From positions 96,456 through 160,455 of the forward strand of contig JBBRPP010000009.1 of the NCBI GenBank assembly GCA_038227995.1: 64,000 nt of DNA, written 5' to 3'. The notes below the pieces were generated by a model. It made no database searches, was not told the DNA's origin, and worked only from the letters and a program-made list of their open reading frames with translations. Both the position numbers and the translations under genes were made by a program. Positions within the stretch are counted from its first letter, which is position 1. Each line of letters opens with the position of its first letter. This document shows positions 17,298-26,974 of the stretch, one piece after another. This DNA comes from WLMZ01 sp038227995 (GTDB taxonomy: Bacteria; Actinomycetota; Acidimicrobiia; Acidimicrobiales; Ilumatobacteraceae).

Positions 17298-17600
17298 TCG
17301 TGCGGCGAGGTTCGGGAAGCGTTCACGTCATCGCCAATCTACGGCCTGCTCAGCACCCACCTCGACGGAGAAAGTGAGCGAAATCCGCCGACGGTCACGC
17401 TCAGTCAGATTCGACACCCGCGAACTCGTCGATCTTCTCGACGCAGAGCGGTGGCCGACCACTCGTTGTCGACTTCGGTGGACCACTGTCAAGCTTCGTC
17501 AAAGAAGCTCACACATCCATGTACTGAAGTGCATCGACGCATACTATTGAGTCCTCCAACTGGCGTTGTCAGCGAATACCTGGTGGGAAGGAGGTGCGAG
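17298..17600. other. 303-nt divergent intergenic region
   Basis: Separates the M48 protease from the HD-GYP gene. It holds a hairpin AGCTTC-GTCAAA-GAAGCT (17492-17509) and a possible rightward -10, TACTAT (17542-17547), without a good -35. Base composition is less GC-rich than the flanking genes. I see no credible coding sequence. Confidence 0.4.
17492..17509. repeat. Inverted repeat AGCTTC/GAAGCT upstream of the HD-GYP gene
   Basis: Perfect 6-bp arms around GTCAAA, about 90 nt before the ATG and 33 nt before a possible -10. It may be a regulator site or an RNA hairpin. Confidence 0.35.
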
Positions 17601-19367
17601 ATGACTCTCGCGGTCACGAATCGGACTGTCACCCCCGCACCGACGGCCCGCGAACTCCTCGACCAGGCCAAAGCTGTCGAGCACCACGACGCCAACGCAT
17701 CGCGCATTCTGGTGCAGCAGGCGCGGGTGCTGGCCCGCTCGCAGAACGACGAAGCGGGCGAGGCGGAAGCCTTCTATCGCCTGGCCAGCCTGGCGTATTA
17801 CACCGGTCAGGCCGACGAGGCGTTCGGTGTCGCCGTCGATGCCCGCGACCTGGCCCGCAAGTGCGGCGCAGTCGTCGTCGAGGTGTGGGCCCTGAACCTG
17901 ATGGGCATCGTCCACTTCAACGCCGGCAACCACAGCGAAGCCCTGGCCTGCTGCCTGCGCGGACTCGAGCAGTACCGCACCACCGACCACCGTGTCGACG
18001 AAGGCAACCTGCTCAACACGGTCGCCACCATCCATCACTCGCTCGGTGACACCGATCGAGCCATCGTCACCTACGAGGCCGCGCTGACGGCGAACAGGCA
18101 GCTGGCTCGGCCCGACTTCGATGCCATCACCCTCGCCAACATGGCCCAACTGCGCGCCGAACGCCGCGAGTTCTTCCTCGCGGTCAGCCTCGGCGAGTCG
18201 GCGCTCGAACTGTCGCGCGAGCACGCGCCGGGCTTCATGCCCGAGGTCCTCGCCGCGCTGGGCGAGGCGTACGCCAGCCTCAGCGATCAGCGTCGTGCTG
18301 CAGAGTGCTTCAACGAAGGGCTGCAGATCCTCGAAGACCGCGCCCTTCGCGGCGCCGATGGCAACCACACCGGCGTCATCGCCGTGCGCACCGCTCGGGG
18401 CAAGGCCGCCATCGCCGAAGGCGATCTGCTGCGCGCCGAAGAAGACATCAAGATCGTGCTCGACGTCGCCGAGCGCAACAACGTTCGGGCCGCAGAGCTG
18501 ACTGCGCACGAGTTGTTGGCCAAGGTGTACAAGACACAGGGACGCTTCGAGGATTCGCTGGCCCACCAAGAGGCCCGCTTCGAACTGCACCAGGACCTGT
18601 TCAACCAGGGGACCGACCTGCGCATCAAGACGCTGCAGATCGCCCACGACACCGAACACGCCCGCCAGCAGGCCGAGATCCTGCGCCTGCGCACGAGCGA
18701 GCTCGAAGCCCTCGTTCGTGGCCGTACGCACGAACTCGAGGAATACCAGCTCGAGGCGTTCCAGCGTCTCGCCGTTCTCGCCGAGTTCCGCGACACCGAC
18801 ACCGGCGAGCACACCATCCGCGTCGGCGATCTGTCGGCCGAGGTTGCGTACGAACTCAAAGAAGATCCGGCGTGGTGCGAGCAACTGCGGATGGCCGCCC
18901 GGTTGCACGACATCGGCAAGGTCGCCGTTCCCGACGCGATCCTGCTCAAGCCCGGCCCGTTGACCGTCGACGAGTTCGAGGTCATGAAGACCCACACCAC
19001 CATCGGTGCGCAGATCCTGTCCGGCAGCACTTCACCGCTGATCCAACTCGGAGCCGTGGTCGCGCTGAACCACCACGAGCGTTGGGACGGCACCGGTTAC
19101 CCGGGAGGGTTGAGCAACACCAACATTCCCCGCTGCGGTCGCATCGTCACCGTCGCCGATGTGTTCGACGCGCTCACCAGCGTTCGTGTCTACAAGCACG
19201 CGTGGTCGCAGGCCGACGCAGTGAACTACATCATCGGGGCACGTGGTACGCAGTTCGAGCCCGAGGTCGTCGACGCGTTCATCGCGGTCATCACGCGTCG
19301 CATCCCCGCGTTGAAGAACGCCATCGCTGATGCGCGAGTTCCCTCGCCGTCGCGACAGCACCACTGA
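17601..19367 (+). CDS. TPR-HD-GYP cyclic-di-GMP phosphodiesterase
   Basis: 588 residues. Residues about 10-370 are a helical array of tetratricopeptide-like repeats (for example AEAFYRLASLAYYTGQADEAFGVAVDARDLAR, cut here into its 34-residue rhythm). A coiled linker rich in Glu/Arg (AEILRLRTSELEALVRGRTHELEEYQ) follows. The C-terminal HD-GYP domain has RDTDTGEHTIRVGDLS, the H436-D437 pair in ARLHDIGKVAVPDAILLK, MKTHTTIGAQIL, HHERWDGTGYPGGL and IVTVADVFDALTS. The signature positions look intact, so hydrolysis of c-di-GMP to pGpG/GMP is expected. The TPR array replaces the usual receiver or PAS sensor. GGAAGGAGG is an excellent ribosome site 7 nt before the ATG. Confidence 0.92.
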   Translation: MTLAVTNRTVTPAPTARELLDQAKAVEHHDANASRILVQQARVLARSQNDEAGEAEAFYRLASLAYYTGQADEAFGVAVDARDLARKCGAVVVEVWALNLMGIVHFNAGNHSEALACCLRGLEQYRTTDHRVDEGNLLNTVATIHHSLGDTDRAIVTYEAALTANRQLARPDFDAITLANMAQLRAERREFFLAVSLGESALELSREHAPGFMPEVLAALGEAYASLSDQRRAAECFNEGLQILEDRALRGADGNHTGVIAVRTARGKAAIAEGDLLRAEEDIKIVLDVAERNNVRAAELTAHELLAKVYKTQGRFEDSLAHQEARFELHQDLFNQGTDLRIKTLQIAHDTEHARQQAEILRLRTSELEALVRGRTHELEEYQLEAFQRLAVLAEFRDTDTGEHTIRVGDLSAEVAYELKEDPAWCEQLRMAARLHDIGKVAVPDAILLKPGPLTVDEFEVMKTHTTIGAQILSGSTSPLIQLGAVVALNHHERWDGTGYPGGLSNTNIPRCGRIVTVADVFDALTSVRVYKHAWSQADAVNYIIGARGTQFEPEVVDAFIAVITRRIPALKNAIADARVPSPSRQHH

Positions 19368-19381
19368 TTCACGTCCTCGCG

Positions 19382-19387
19382 TACACT
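19382..19387 (+). promoter_or_regulatory. -10 box TACACT for leaderless ferredoxin mRNA
   Basis: TACACT, then 7 nt, then the GTG start at 19395; no Shine-Dalgarno. Confidence 0.5.
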
Positions 19388-19394
19388 CGCCTTC

Positions 19395-19706
19395 GTGGGT
19401 GCCACTCGGTCCGAACGCATCGAGCTGCACGCGCGCAATCCGAAGTGGAAGAACCCACCGTTGCGGATCGAGATGCTCGAGTGCATCAACTGCGACGCAT
19501 GCCTTCGCCATTGCCCATCGCAGTTCGGCGCGATCTTCAACCACGGGATCGACGTCGTCATCATCCCCGAGTTGTGCAGCGGATGCGACAAGTGCCTGCC
19601 GGTCTGCCCGGTGAACTGCATCTACCCCTTCCCGGACTGGAAGACCGAGGGCTACGACACGACGTGGTGGGAGAACCCGCTCACGGACAACGATCCGTAC
19701 CGCTGA
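19395..19706 (+). CDS. Ferredoxin with two [4Fe-4S] motifs
   Basis: 103-residue cytoplasmic electron carrier. Two CxxCxxCxxxCP motifs are complete: CINCDACLRHCP and CSGCDKCLPVCP, the second followed by VNCIYP. The Trp-rich C-tail (DWKTEGYDTTWWENP) is unusual for small clostridial-type ferredoxins. The GTG start has a leaderless-type -10 box. The esterase follows 13 nt later with its own -10-like box, so it may be transcribed separately. The redox partner is unknown. Confidence 0.88.
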   Translation: MGATRSERIELHARNPKWKNPPLRIEMLECINCDACLRHCPSQFGAIFNHGIDVVIIPELCSGCDKCLPVCPVNCIYPFPDWKTEGYDTTWWENPLTDNDPYR

Positions 19707-19712
19707 TAGAAC
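19707..19712 (+). promoter_or_regulatory. -10-like box TAGAAC before the esterase gene
   Basis: TAGAAC starts in the ferredoxin stop codon and is 7 nt before the ATG at 19720. The last base departs from TANNNT, so confidence is low. Confidence 0.3.
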
Positions 19713-19719
19713 ATGCGCC

Positions 19720-20478
19720 ATGACTGAAACACTGATTCCGGGTGCGGAGGCGTGGTCGCATGTCGCGCGAGGCGAACGCGGCGCGCTCGTCATCCACGGC
19801 TTCACCGGCAACCCGGGCTCGATGCGCGGCGTCGCCGAGGCGTTCGCGGAAGCCGGATATGACATCGAGCTGCCTCGCCTGCCGGGCCACGGCACCACGA
19901 TCGAGGACATGCTCACCACCACGTGGGCCGACTGGAGTGCGGCGGTCGAAGACGCGTACCAGGCGCTCGTGGCACGGGTTCCCGCCGTCGTGGTCGTCGG
20001 CCTCAGCATGGGTGGCACGCTCACGCTGTGGCTCGCCGCTCAGCACCCGGAAATCAGCGGCATCGTGTGCGTCAACCCGCTCACCCAATCGCAGCCACCC
20101 GAGGTGATCGAGATGCTGAAGGGCATGCTCGACGACGGCACCACGGTCGCGCCCGGCATCGGCAGCGACATCGCCGACCCCGATGTCACCGAGTCGGCCT
20201 ATCCAGGGTCGCCGCTGGCGCAGCTGCTGAGCCTGCTCGAAGCCGCGGGCGAGACCGCGACTCGCTACGAATCGATGCGGATGCCGCTGCTTCTCATGAA
20301 CTCACCCCAGGATCACGTCGTCGAGCCGGCGCAAGCAGAGTTCTTGGCCACGCACTTCGGTGGACCGCTCGAACGAGTCACACTCGAGCGCAGCTTCCAC
20401 GTCGCGACGCTGGACTACGACAAGGACATCATCAACGCCGAAGCCGTCGCGTTCGGCAACCGGGTGACCGCTCCGTGA
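19720..20478 (+). CDS. Alpha/beta hydrolase, carboxylesterase/monoacylglycerol lipase-like
   Basis: 252 residues similar in plan to Est30-type carboxylesterases. The oxyanion loop is HGFTGNPGS, the nucleophile is S96 in VVGLSMGGT, the acid is in LLLMNSPQDHVV, and the base is His in SFHVATLDYD. No signal peptide. The stop overlaps the GTG of lgt (GTGA), so it is co-translated with lgt and then with the enoyl-CoA hydratase. A lipid-related substrate fits this context but is inference. Confidence 0.85.
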   Translation: MTETLIPGAEAWSHVARGERGALVIHGFTGNPGSMRGVAEAFAEAGYDIELPRLPGHGTTIEDMLTTTWADWSAAVEDAYQALVARVPAVVVVGLSMGGTLTLWLAAQHPEISGIVCVNPLTQSQPPEVIEMLKGMLDDGTTVAPGIGSDIADPDVTESAYPGSPLAQLLSLLEAAGETATRYESMRMPLLLMNSPQDHVVEPAQAEFLATHFGGPLERVTLERSFHVATLDYDKDIINAEAVAFGNRVTAP

Positions 20479-21569
20479 AGCACATCGCCGGCCTTCTCGC
20501 CAGCATCCCCAGCCCGTCCAGCGGCACGCTCAGCATCGGCCCGCTCAAGATCCACGCCTATGGCCTGATGATCGCGCTCGGCGTGGTGGCCGGCGTGTGG
20601 CTGATGGGTCGGCGCTTCGAGCAGGCCAAGATCGGCAACAGCGACGACGCCAACGCCATCGCGATCTGGGCCGTCATCGCGGGCGTGATCGGGTCTCGGC
20701 TGTATCACGTCGCAACCGACTGGCAGAAGTTCGAACATCACCTGGCCGACATCCCCAAGATCTGGCAGGGCGGCCTCGGCATCCCGGGCGGTCTGATCTT
20801 CGGGATCGGTGTCGGCGTCTTCATGATGCGCAAGCGCGGCATGCCGGTGGGCATCGCACTCGACGCGGCTGCGCCGGCGCTTCCCCTCGCCCAGGCGATC
20901 GGCCGGTGGGGCAACTACTGGAACCAAGAGCTGTACGGGCGACCGACGACACTGCCGTGGGGGCTTCGCATCGACGTCGCCCACTTCCCTGACGACCCCA
21001 AGTACGCCAACCTTCCCGCCAACACGACATTCCATCCCACGTTCCTCTACGAATCGCTGTCGAACTTCGTGTTGTGCGCGGTGCTCATCACGATCGGTCG
21101 GCGGTTCAAGGTCCGGCCCGGTCACCTCCTTGCGATGTATGTGATGGGCTACGGCGTCATCCGCTTCTTCGTCGAGGGCCTGCGCATCGACGACGCCCAT
21201 CACGTCGGTGGCCTGCGCTGGAACCAGTGGGTCGCGATCGCGATGGTGGTCGGTGGCGGCATCTATCTGTTCGTCTCGTCTCGCCGGCCGCTGCCGGTGC
21301 AGGACGAACCCGTCGCGGCCGCAGTGAGCGAAACGGAATCGACGGATGCAGCCGTGTCCGAGACGGCGACCGAGACCGATACCGAGACGGCGACCGAGAG
21401 CAAGACGGAGACCGAGACCGATACCGCTGTCACGGGCGGTGTCGAACCTGCGGTCGACGACGACGCCGGCGACGAAGGCATCGACGATCCAGCCGAACCG
21501 GACAGCTCCGGCGAACCGGACGAGGCCATCGACGACAGCGCCGAAGCGTTACCGTCGGGAGATGACTGA
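20475..21569 (+). CDS. lgt: Prolipoprotein diacylglyceryl transferase with long acidic tail
   Basis: Transfers diacylglycerol from phosphatidylglycerol to lipobox cysteines in the inner membrane. The 364-residue protein has about seven helices in its first 275 residues. The Lgt signatures are IHAYGLMIALGVVAG, GGLGIPGGLIFGI and IGRWGNYWNQELYGRPT; LRIDDAH follows. The last about 85 residues are an acidic Thr/Glu/Asp-rich tail encoded by short DNA repeats (about 21360-21424) and are predicted disordered and cytoplasmic. E. coli Lgt ends soon after the last helix. GTG start overlaps the esterase stop, and the end overlaps the enoyl-CoA hydratase start by 8 nt. The window itself encodes one clear lipobox substrate (25525). 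Confidence 0.94.
   Translation: MKHIAGLLASIPSPSSGTLSIGPLKIHAYGLMIALGVVAGVWLMGRRFEQAKIGNSDDANAIAIWAVIAGVIGSRLYHVATDWQKFEHHLADIPKIWQGGLGIPGGLIFGIGVGVFMMRKRGMPVGIALDAAAPALPLAQAIGRWGNYWNQELYGRPTTLPWGLRIDVAHFPDDPKYANLPANTTFHPTFLYESLSNFVLCAVLITIGRRFKVRPGHLLAMYVMGYGVIRFFVEGLRIDDAHHVGGLRWNQWVAIAMVVGGGIYLFVSSRRPLPVQDEPVAAAVSETESTDAAVSETATETDTETATESKTETETDTAVTGGVEPAVDDDAGDEGIDDPAEPDSSGEPDEAIDDSAEALPSGDD
21360..21424 (+). repeat. Tandem GAGACGGCGACC/GAGACCGATACC repeats inside lgt
   Basis: A 24-nt unit occurs twice, the second copy interrupted by an insertion, encoding the ETATETDT stretch. This is slippage-prone low-complexity coding DNA. Confidence 0.7.
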
Positions 21570-22356
21570 ACCCCTCGTCCTCAGCGCGGTCCACGAACCC
21601 GGCATCGCAGTCCTCACGCTCAATCGCCCCGACCAACTGAACGCGTGGGGCGACGACATGTCCGCCGAGTTCTTCGTCGCGCTCGACGCCGCGGTCGCCG
21701 ACAAGTCGGTCCGTGTCATCGTCATCACTGGCGCGGGCAAGGGCTTCTGCGCCGGCGCCTCGATGACCGCCCTCAACGCGATCCGCGCCAACCCCGCGGG
21801 CGGTGCCGGGCCGGCCACGGGCGTGCGCCGCCTGACCGAGTTGGCCTCGGCCCCGAAGCCGATCATCGCATCGATCAACGGCGCGGCCGCAGGTGTGGGC
21901 TTCGTGCTCGCCCTCTATTGCGATCTGCGCTTCACCACGACCGCAGCCAAGTTCACGACATCGTTCGCTCGACGTGGTCTGATCGCCGAGTACGGCAGTT
22001 CGTGGGCGCTACCGCGCCTCGTCGGGATGACGCGGGCGATGGATCTGCTGATTTCCGGGCGTGTCATCACGGGCGACGAGGCGGCGACGATGGGTCTGGT
22101 CAATGCTGCGCTCGAACCCGATGCGCTGAACGATCACGTGATGGCGTACGCCACCGACATCGCGGTCAACGGATGCCCGACCAGTTGGTCCATCATGAAG
22201 CGCCAGGTGTACGGCGACTCGATCCGCTCACTCGACGATGCGACAACCGATGCGATCGACCTGATGAACGCATCGGTCGCCCGCGCCGACTTCCAGGAAG
22301 GCGTGCAGAGCTTCCTCGACCGTCGCCCACCGGCGTTCGCCCCCTACTCGGCCTGA
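21562..22356 (+). CDS. Enoyl-CoA hydratase/isomerase family protein
   Basis: Crotonase-fold enzyme of 264 residues, probably hydrating or isomerising an enoyl-CoA. The pattern is typical: VLTLNRPDQLNAW, VIVITGAGKGFCAGASM forming the first oxyanion strand, INGAAAGVGFVLALYCDLR forming the second, and RRGLIAEYGSSWALPRLVG with a candidate catalytic Glu. The C-terminal trimerisation helix region contains VARADFQEGVQSFLDRRPP. The exact substrate is not deducible. It shares an 8-nt overlap with lgt and ends at a convergent junction with galT. Confidence 0.88.
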   Translation: MTEPLVLSAVHEPGIAVLTLNRPDQLNAWGDDMSAEFFVALDAAVADKSVRVIVITGAGKGFCAGASMTALNAIRANPAGGAGPATGVRRLTELASAPKPIIASINGAAAGVGFVLALYCDLRFTTTAAKFTTSFARRGLIAEYGSSWALPRLVGMTRAMDLLISGRVITGDEAATMGLVNAALEPDALNDHVMAYATDIAVNGCPTSWSIMKRQVYGDSIRSLDDATTDAIDLMNASVARADFQEGVQSFLDRRPPAFAPYSA

Positions 22357-22364
22357 TCCGACGC

Positions 22365-22436
22365 ACAACACGACAGTTCTGGGCACGTTTGGCCTTCAGC
22401 GACCAGGCGTGTTGTCACACGAAAGTTGCCCAGAAC
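22365..22436. repeat. Interleaved inverted repeats between convergent genes
   Basis: Two perfect dyads alternate: ACAACACG (22365-22372) pairs with CGTGTTGT (22408-22415), and GTTCTGGGCA (22376-22385) pairs with TGCCCAGAAC (22427-22436). The order A-B-A'-B' would make a pseudoknot in RNA, or two alternative hairpins. It fills most of the 109-nt convergent gap, so it may act as a bidirectional terminator. Confidence 0.6.
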
Positions 22437-22465
22437 GGACGATCCGCCTGATCGAGACGGGCAGG

Positions 22466-23367
22466 TCAGCCGAGGCTGCGCAGCTTCGCGGCAAGGTCCT
22501 CGGGGATCACGGGGTTGAAGAACTCACCGCACGCGACCTCGGCAGCGGCGATGAAACGAGACACGCCTGCGCTGCGCCAGGGTGAGACGATCTCGATCTG
22601 CAACCACGCGTCGGGGTAGTCGTCGGCTGCGTTCGGTGTCGTCGGCCGCTGCATCATCCACATCATGTACGGCAGCGGTTGGTCGTAGAGGCGATCGAGG
22701 CGAGCGAACACATCGACGAGCAGAGCGGCGAGGTCGTCGCGGCCCTGCTCGTCGAGGCCGGCCAGATCGGGCACTCGCGCGCGGGGGGCGAGCGTGAGTG
22801 CGATCGGATGGGTCGGCGCATACGGCACATAGGCCTGCCACGTGTCGTTGCTGACGACCGAACGTTGGCCCGGCTGAGCGTCGGGCTCCCAGCCGGACGA
22901 GAAGATCTGGCGCGGTCGATCGGGGACGTGGTCGTAGGCGTAGATCTGTCCGTGTGGATGAGCGATCGTGGCCCCGACCTCCGCGCCCCGGTTCTCGAAC
23001 ACGAGCACGAAGTCGACATCGTTTCGTGAACCGAGCTCGCCCGTGCGCTCGGCCCACAGATCGATCACCTTGCGCACCCCGGCGGAGCCGAGCGACCAGA
23101 ACGTGGCGTCGTGCTCAGAGGTGTAGAGCACGACCTCGCACCGATCACCGGACATCGCCGGCCAGCGATTTCGAAACCAACGCACGTCATATGGATCGGG
23201 GGCCTCGAGGCCGCCCGGACAGAACGGGCAGCCGCTGCTCGGCAGGTTCGGCCGCGCCTGTCGCGAGCCGACCACGTGAACGGTCGTGCCGAGGTGCACA
23301 TCGATTCGTTTGTCGGTAGCCGGCTCGTCGATCACATTCGCGCCCGTCGGGTCGGGAAGGACCTCTG

Positions 23368-23371
<4 letters not shown>
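22466..23371 (-). CDS. galT: Galactose-1-phosphate uridylyltransferase
   Basis: Leloir-pathway enzyme that exchanges UMP between UDP-glucose and galactose-1-phosphate. The 301 residues have CPFCPGG (zinc ligands), VRWFRNRWPA, VVLYTSEHDATF, FVLVFENRGAEVGATIAHPHGQIYAY-type sequence with the nucleophilic His in HPHGQ, and the C-terminal domain with VPYAPTHPIALTLAP. The ATG at 23371 overlaps the end of the ABC ATPase gene by 4 nt. The gene completes a leftward regulator-ATPase-galT operon facing away from the transporter and alpha-galactosidase operon. It uses the galactose released by the alpha-galactosidase. galK and galE are not in this window. Confidence 0.93.
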
Positions 23372-24446
<1,075 letters not shown>

Positions 24447-24447
<1 letters not shown>

Positions 24448-25307
24448 CATCTTCTCCTTCGAAGATCGAGCGACGCGAGATCGGGCTCGCTGGGATCGGC
24501 AATGAGGACACGCGCGACGTGTTCGTCGAGTGCGTCCTGGGCAGCTCTGGAGATCCCTGCATCTGTCACGACGGTGTCCGCCTGGTGCAGCGGGGCGATC
24601 GAGCTGAGACCGGTGACGTTCCATTTCGTGTGGTCGGCGAGCACGACGAGACGTTGAGTCGCCTCCGCGAATGCGCGGTTGGTCTCGGCCTCCATCAGGT
24701 TCGGCGTCGTGAATCCCGCGCGTGAGCTCATGCCGTGCACGCCCATGAACACTGCATCGAAATGCAGTGTGCGCAAGGCTTGCACGGCGACAGGTCCGAC
24801 CAACGCGTCGGACGGAGTGCGTGCGCCACCGGTGAGGATCACCGTTCGATCAGCTCGCTGACTCTGGTGCAAAACCTCGGCGACGCGGATCGAGTTGGTG
24901 ACGACGATCAGGTCGGCGATCTCGGTGAGGTGATACGCCAGCTGCCATGTCGTGGTGCCCGCAGTGACGCCGATCGCGGTGCCGGATCGCACCAACGTTC
25001 CGGCTGCCCGCGCAATCGCGATCTTCTCATCCGTGTTGCGCAACGACTTGGCCGCAAACCCCGGCTCATCCGCGCTGCGATCGTTCAACGCCGTTGCTCC
25101 GCCGTGCACCTTCTCGATCAGCCCCGCCTCGGCAAGCGAGTCGAGATCGCGTCGAATCGTCATGTCGCTGACGCCGAGTTGGGCCGCGAGTTCGGTCACC
25201 CGAACAGCACCCCGCTGGCGGATCTCGGTGAGGATCACCTCGTGCCGCTGGCGAGCCAGGGCGCGCGACGCGGTCAACTCGTTGTTCGACCCACCCGGCG
25301 CAGCCAC
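24447..25307 (-). CDS. DeoR-family transcriptional regulator
   Basis: 286 residues. The N-terminal winged helix is RQRHEVILTEIRQRGAVRV with the recognition helix in LGVSDMTIRRDLDSLAEAGL, and KVHGGA is the family marker. The C-terminal effector domain has the sugar-phosphate isomerase-like fold (GVTAGTTTWQLA, VTNSIRVAEVL, VILTGGARTPSDALVG, VFMGVHGMS). Such proteins usually repress sugar operons until a phosphorylated sugar binds. GTG 25307 is the start; no ribosome site is visible. It is the first gene of the ATPase-galT operon and diverges from the binding-protein operon. It is the obvious candidate regulator for both. Confidence 0.92.
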
Positions 25308-25347
25308 GATCAGTACTGTGCCGGAAGTCGTTCAGAAAGTCAACAGA

Positions 25348-25409
25348 ATCAAACGTCATTTGTGAGACAGATGTTCGATTGTCGGGCCTTGCGTCGGAAA
25401 TTGTTTGAT
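25348..25409. promoter_or_regulatory. Candidate DeoR operator: repeated GTTTGAT boxes
   Basis: ATCAAAC (25348-25354), GTTCGAT (25373-25379) and GTTTGAT (25403-25409) form an inverted pair plus a near copy. They lie between the regulator gene and the rightward -35. DeoR-family repressors commonly bind such spaced repeats. The assignment to the neighbouring regulator is inference. Confidence 0.45.
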
Positions 25410-25424
25410 AATGCGCGCCGACCC

Positions 25425-25454
25425 TTGACATTGCGTTCACAGTCATGTCATATT
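25425..25454 (+). promoter_or_regulatory. Promoter of the binding-protein/permease/alpha-galactosidase operon
   Basis: Perfect -35 TTGACA (25425-25430), 18-nt spacer, -10 CATATT (25449-25454). The leader would be about 65 nt, with GGGGGAG before the GTG at 25525. Confidence 0.6.
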
Positions 25455-25524
25455 TCGTTCACTTCGGGGGGAGTAAGGGTCCGCCGCAGCTATCCATCAC
25501 ACCAATCAACAACAAGGGGGAGAT

Positions 25525-26961
25525 GTGTCGGAGAACTCCGAGCATTCACCAAACCCGCGCGATGTCGGGTTTTCCATCAACCGCCGCCAGGTGCTCCTGG
25601 GAAGCGGCGCCATGGGCGTCGCAGCCCTGCTCGCCGCCTGCGGCAGCGACAAGAAGGCAGCAACCACGACCACAGCTGCAGCACCGACGACGACTGCGGC
25701 CGCACCGGCCACGACCGCCGGCGGGGCGGACACGACCGCCGCTCCTGCCACCACCGGCGCGCCGGCAACGACCAGCGCAGGTTCGGACACGACGGCAGCG
25801 GGGACTCCGTCGGCGGGCCAGGTGACGTTCGGTTCGAACTACAGCGATGACAAGGTCAAGCAGGCCTTGGCCGCTGCGGTCAAGACGACCGGTCTCGACG
25901 TCAAGATCAACACGACGGATCACAACAGCTACCAGGACAACATCACCAACTACCTCGCCCAACCCGACGACGTGCTCAGCTGGTTCGCCGGATACCGCAT
26001 GCGCTTCTTCGCGGCGAAGGGTCTCGTCGGCGACGTCTCCGATGTGTGGTCCAAGCTGACCGACGACGCCGACAGCTTCAAGACGGCGAGCACGGGTGAC
26101 GATGGCAAGCAGTACTTCGTGCCCTTCTACTACTACCCATGGGCTGTCCACTACCGCAAGAGCGTGTTCGCCGAGAAGGGCTACACCGTGCCGACGAACA
26201 AGGCCGAGCTCGTCGCCCTGGCGACGAAGATGAAGGCCGATGGACTGATCCCGTTCGCCTACGCCAACGACGGCAAGTGGCCGGTGATGGGCACCTTCGA
26301 CATCTTGAACATGCGCATCAACGGCTACAAGTACCACGTCGATCTGCTCGCCGGCAAAGAGAAGTGGACCGACCCGAAGACCAAGGCCGTGTTCACCGAA
26401 TGGGCTGCGTTGCTGCCCTTCCACCAGGACAGCCCGAACGGACGCACATGGCAGGAAGCCGCAACCTCGCTGGAGAAGAAGGAAGCCGGCATGTACTACC
26501 TCGGCACGTTCGTCGCAACGAACTCGACCGATCAGACGTACCTCGACGACCTCGACTTCTTCAACTTCCCTGCGCTCGATGACGCGATCGGTGCCGACGC
26601 GCTCGACGCACCGATCGACGGCTTCATGATGGCCGCCAAGCCGAAGAACGAAGAGGGTGCCAAAGCACTGCTCGCCAAGCTCGGCGGCCCCGACACGATC
26701 AACGCCTTCTTGAAGATCGAGGGTGCCAGCGTCGCGGTCAACAGCAAGGCCGACACGTCGGGTTACACCAAGATCCAGGCCAAGTCGGCAGAGCTCGTGA
26801 GCAAGGCGAAGAACATCGCCCAGTTCCTCGACCGCGACACCAGCCCCGACTTCGTCAAGAACGTGATCCAGGATGCGTTCGCCGGCTTCGTGGCCGATCC
26901 GACCACGATCGACGACGTGCTGTCCAGCATCGAGTCGCAGAAGTCGCAGTACCTGAGCTGA
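25525..26961 (+). CDS. Extracellular sugar-binding lipoprotein (ABC transporter, family 1-like)
   Basis: 478-residue solute receptor, probably for an alpha-galactoside given its neighbours. The signal region INRRQVLLGSGAMGVAALLAAC has a twin arginine and a lipobox with C39, so it is likely exported by Tat, lipidated by Lgt and anchored outside the membrane. Residues about 45-98 are a Thr/Ala/Pro-rich flexible linker. The rest is a two-lobe binding fold (VTFGSNYSDDKVKQAL, YFVPFYYYPWAVHYRKSVF, TWQEAATSLEKKEAGMYYLGTF). The GTG start has GGGGGAG 5 nt upstream. First gene of the rightward operon; the permease gene follows after 13 nt. Confidence 0.93.
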   Translation: MSENSEHSPNPRDVGFSINRRQVLLGSGAMGVAALLAACGSDKKAATTTTAAAPTTTAAAPATTAGGADTTAAPATTGAPATTSAGSDTTAAGTPSAGQVTFGSNYSDDKVKQALAAAVKTTGLDVKINTTDHNSYQDNITNYLAQPDDVLSWFAGYRMRFFAAKGLVGDVSDVWSKLTDDADSFKTASTGDDGKQYFVPFYYYPWAVHYRKSVFAEKGYTVPTNKAELVALATKMKADGLIPFAYANDGKWPVMGTFDILNMRINGYKYHVDLLAGKEKWTDPKTKAVFTEWAALLPFHQDSPNGRTWQEAATSLEKKEAGMYYLGTFVATNSTDQTYLDDLDFFNFPALDDAIGADALDAPIDGFMMAAKPKNEEGAKALLAKLGGPDTINAFLKIEGASVAVNSKADTSGYTKIQAKSAELVSKAKNIAQFLDRDTSPDFVKNVIQDAFAGFVADPTTIDDVLSSIESQKSQYLS

Positions 26962-26962
26962 G

Positions 26963-26968
26963 TACTGT
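26963..26968 (+). promoter_or_regulatory. Possible internal -10 box TACTGT before the first permease
   Basis: TACTGT, 6 nt, ATG 26975. Same geometry as the leaderless starts elsewhere in the window, but inside an operon, so it may be a secondary promoter or chance. Confidence 0.3.
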
Positions 26969-26974
26969 CGCACC

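Larger units (their letters stand above)
25308..25524. other. Divergent control region of the alpha-galactoside locus
   Basis: 217 nt, AT-richer than the genes around it. It holds three ATCAAAC-type half-sites, a good rightward promoter and a Shine-Dalgarno for the binding-protein gene. No reading frame of interest. Confidence 0.6.

Noticed and set aside
25403..25428. GTTT at 25403 as another stress-sigma promoter
   Set aside because: No GGG(T/C)A block lies 14-18 nt downstream; the GTTTGAT is better explained as a repeated operator box.
25660..25815. Short repeated ACC/GCC-rich DNA that looks like a repeat array
   Set aside because: It encodes the Thr/Ala linker after the lipobox cysteine; no spacers, so not CRISPR.
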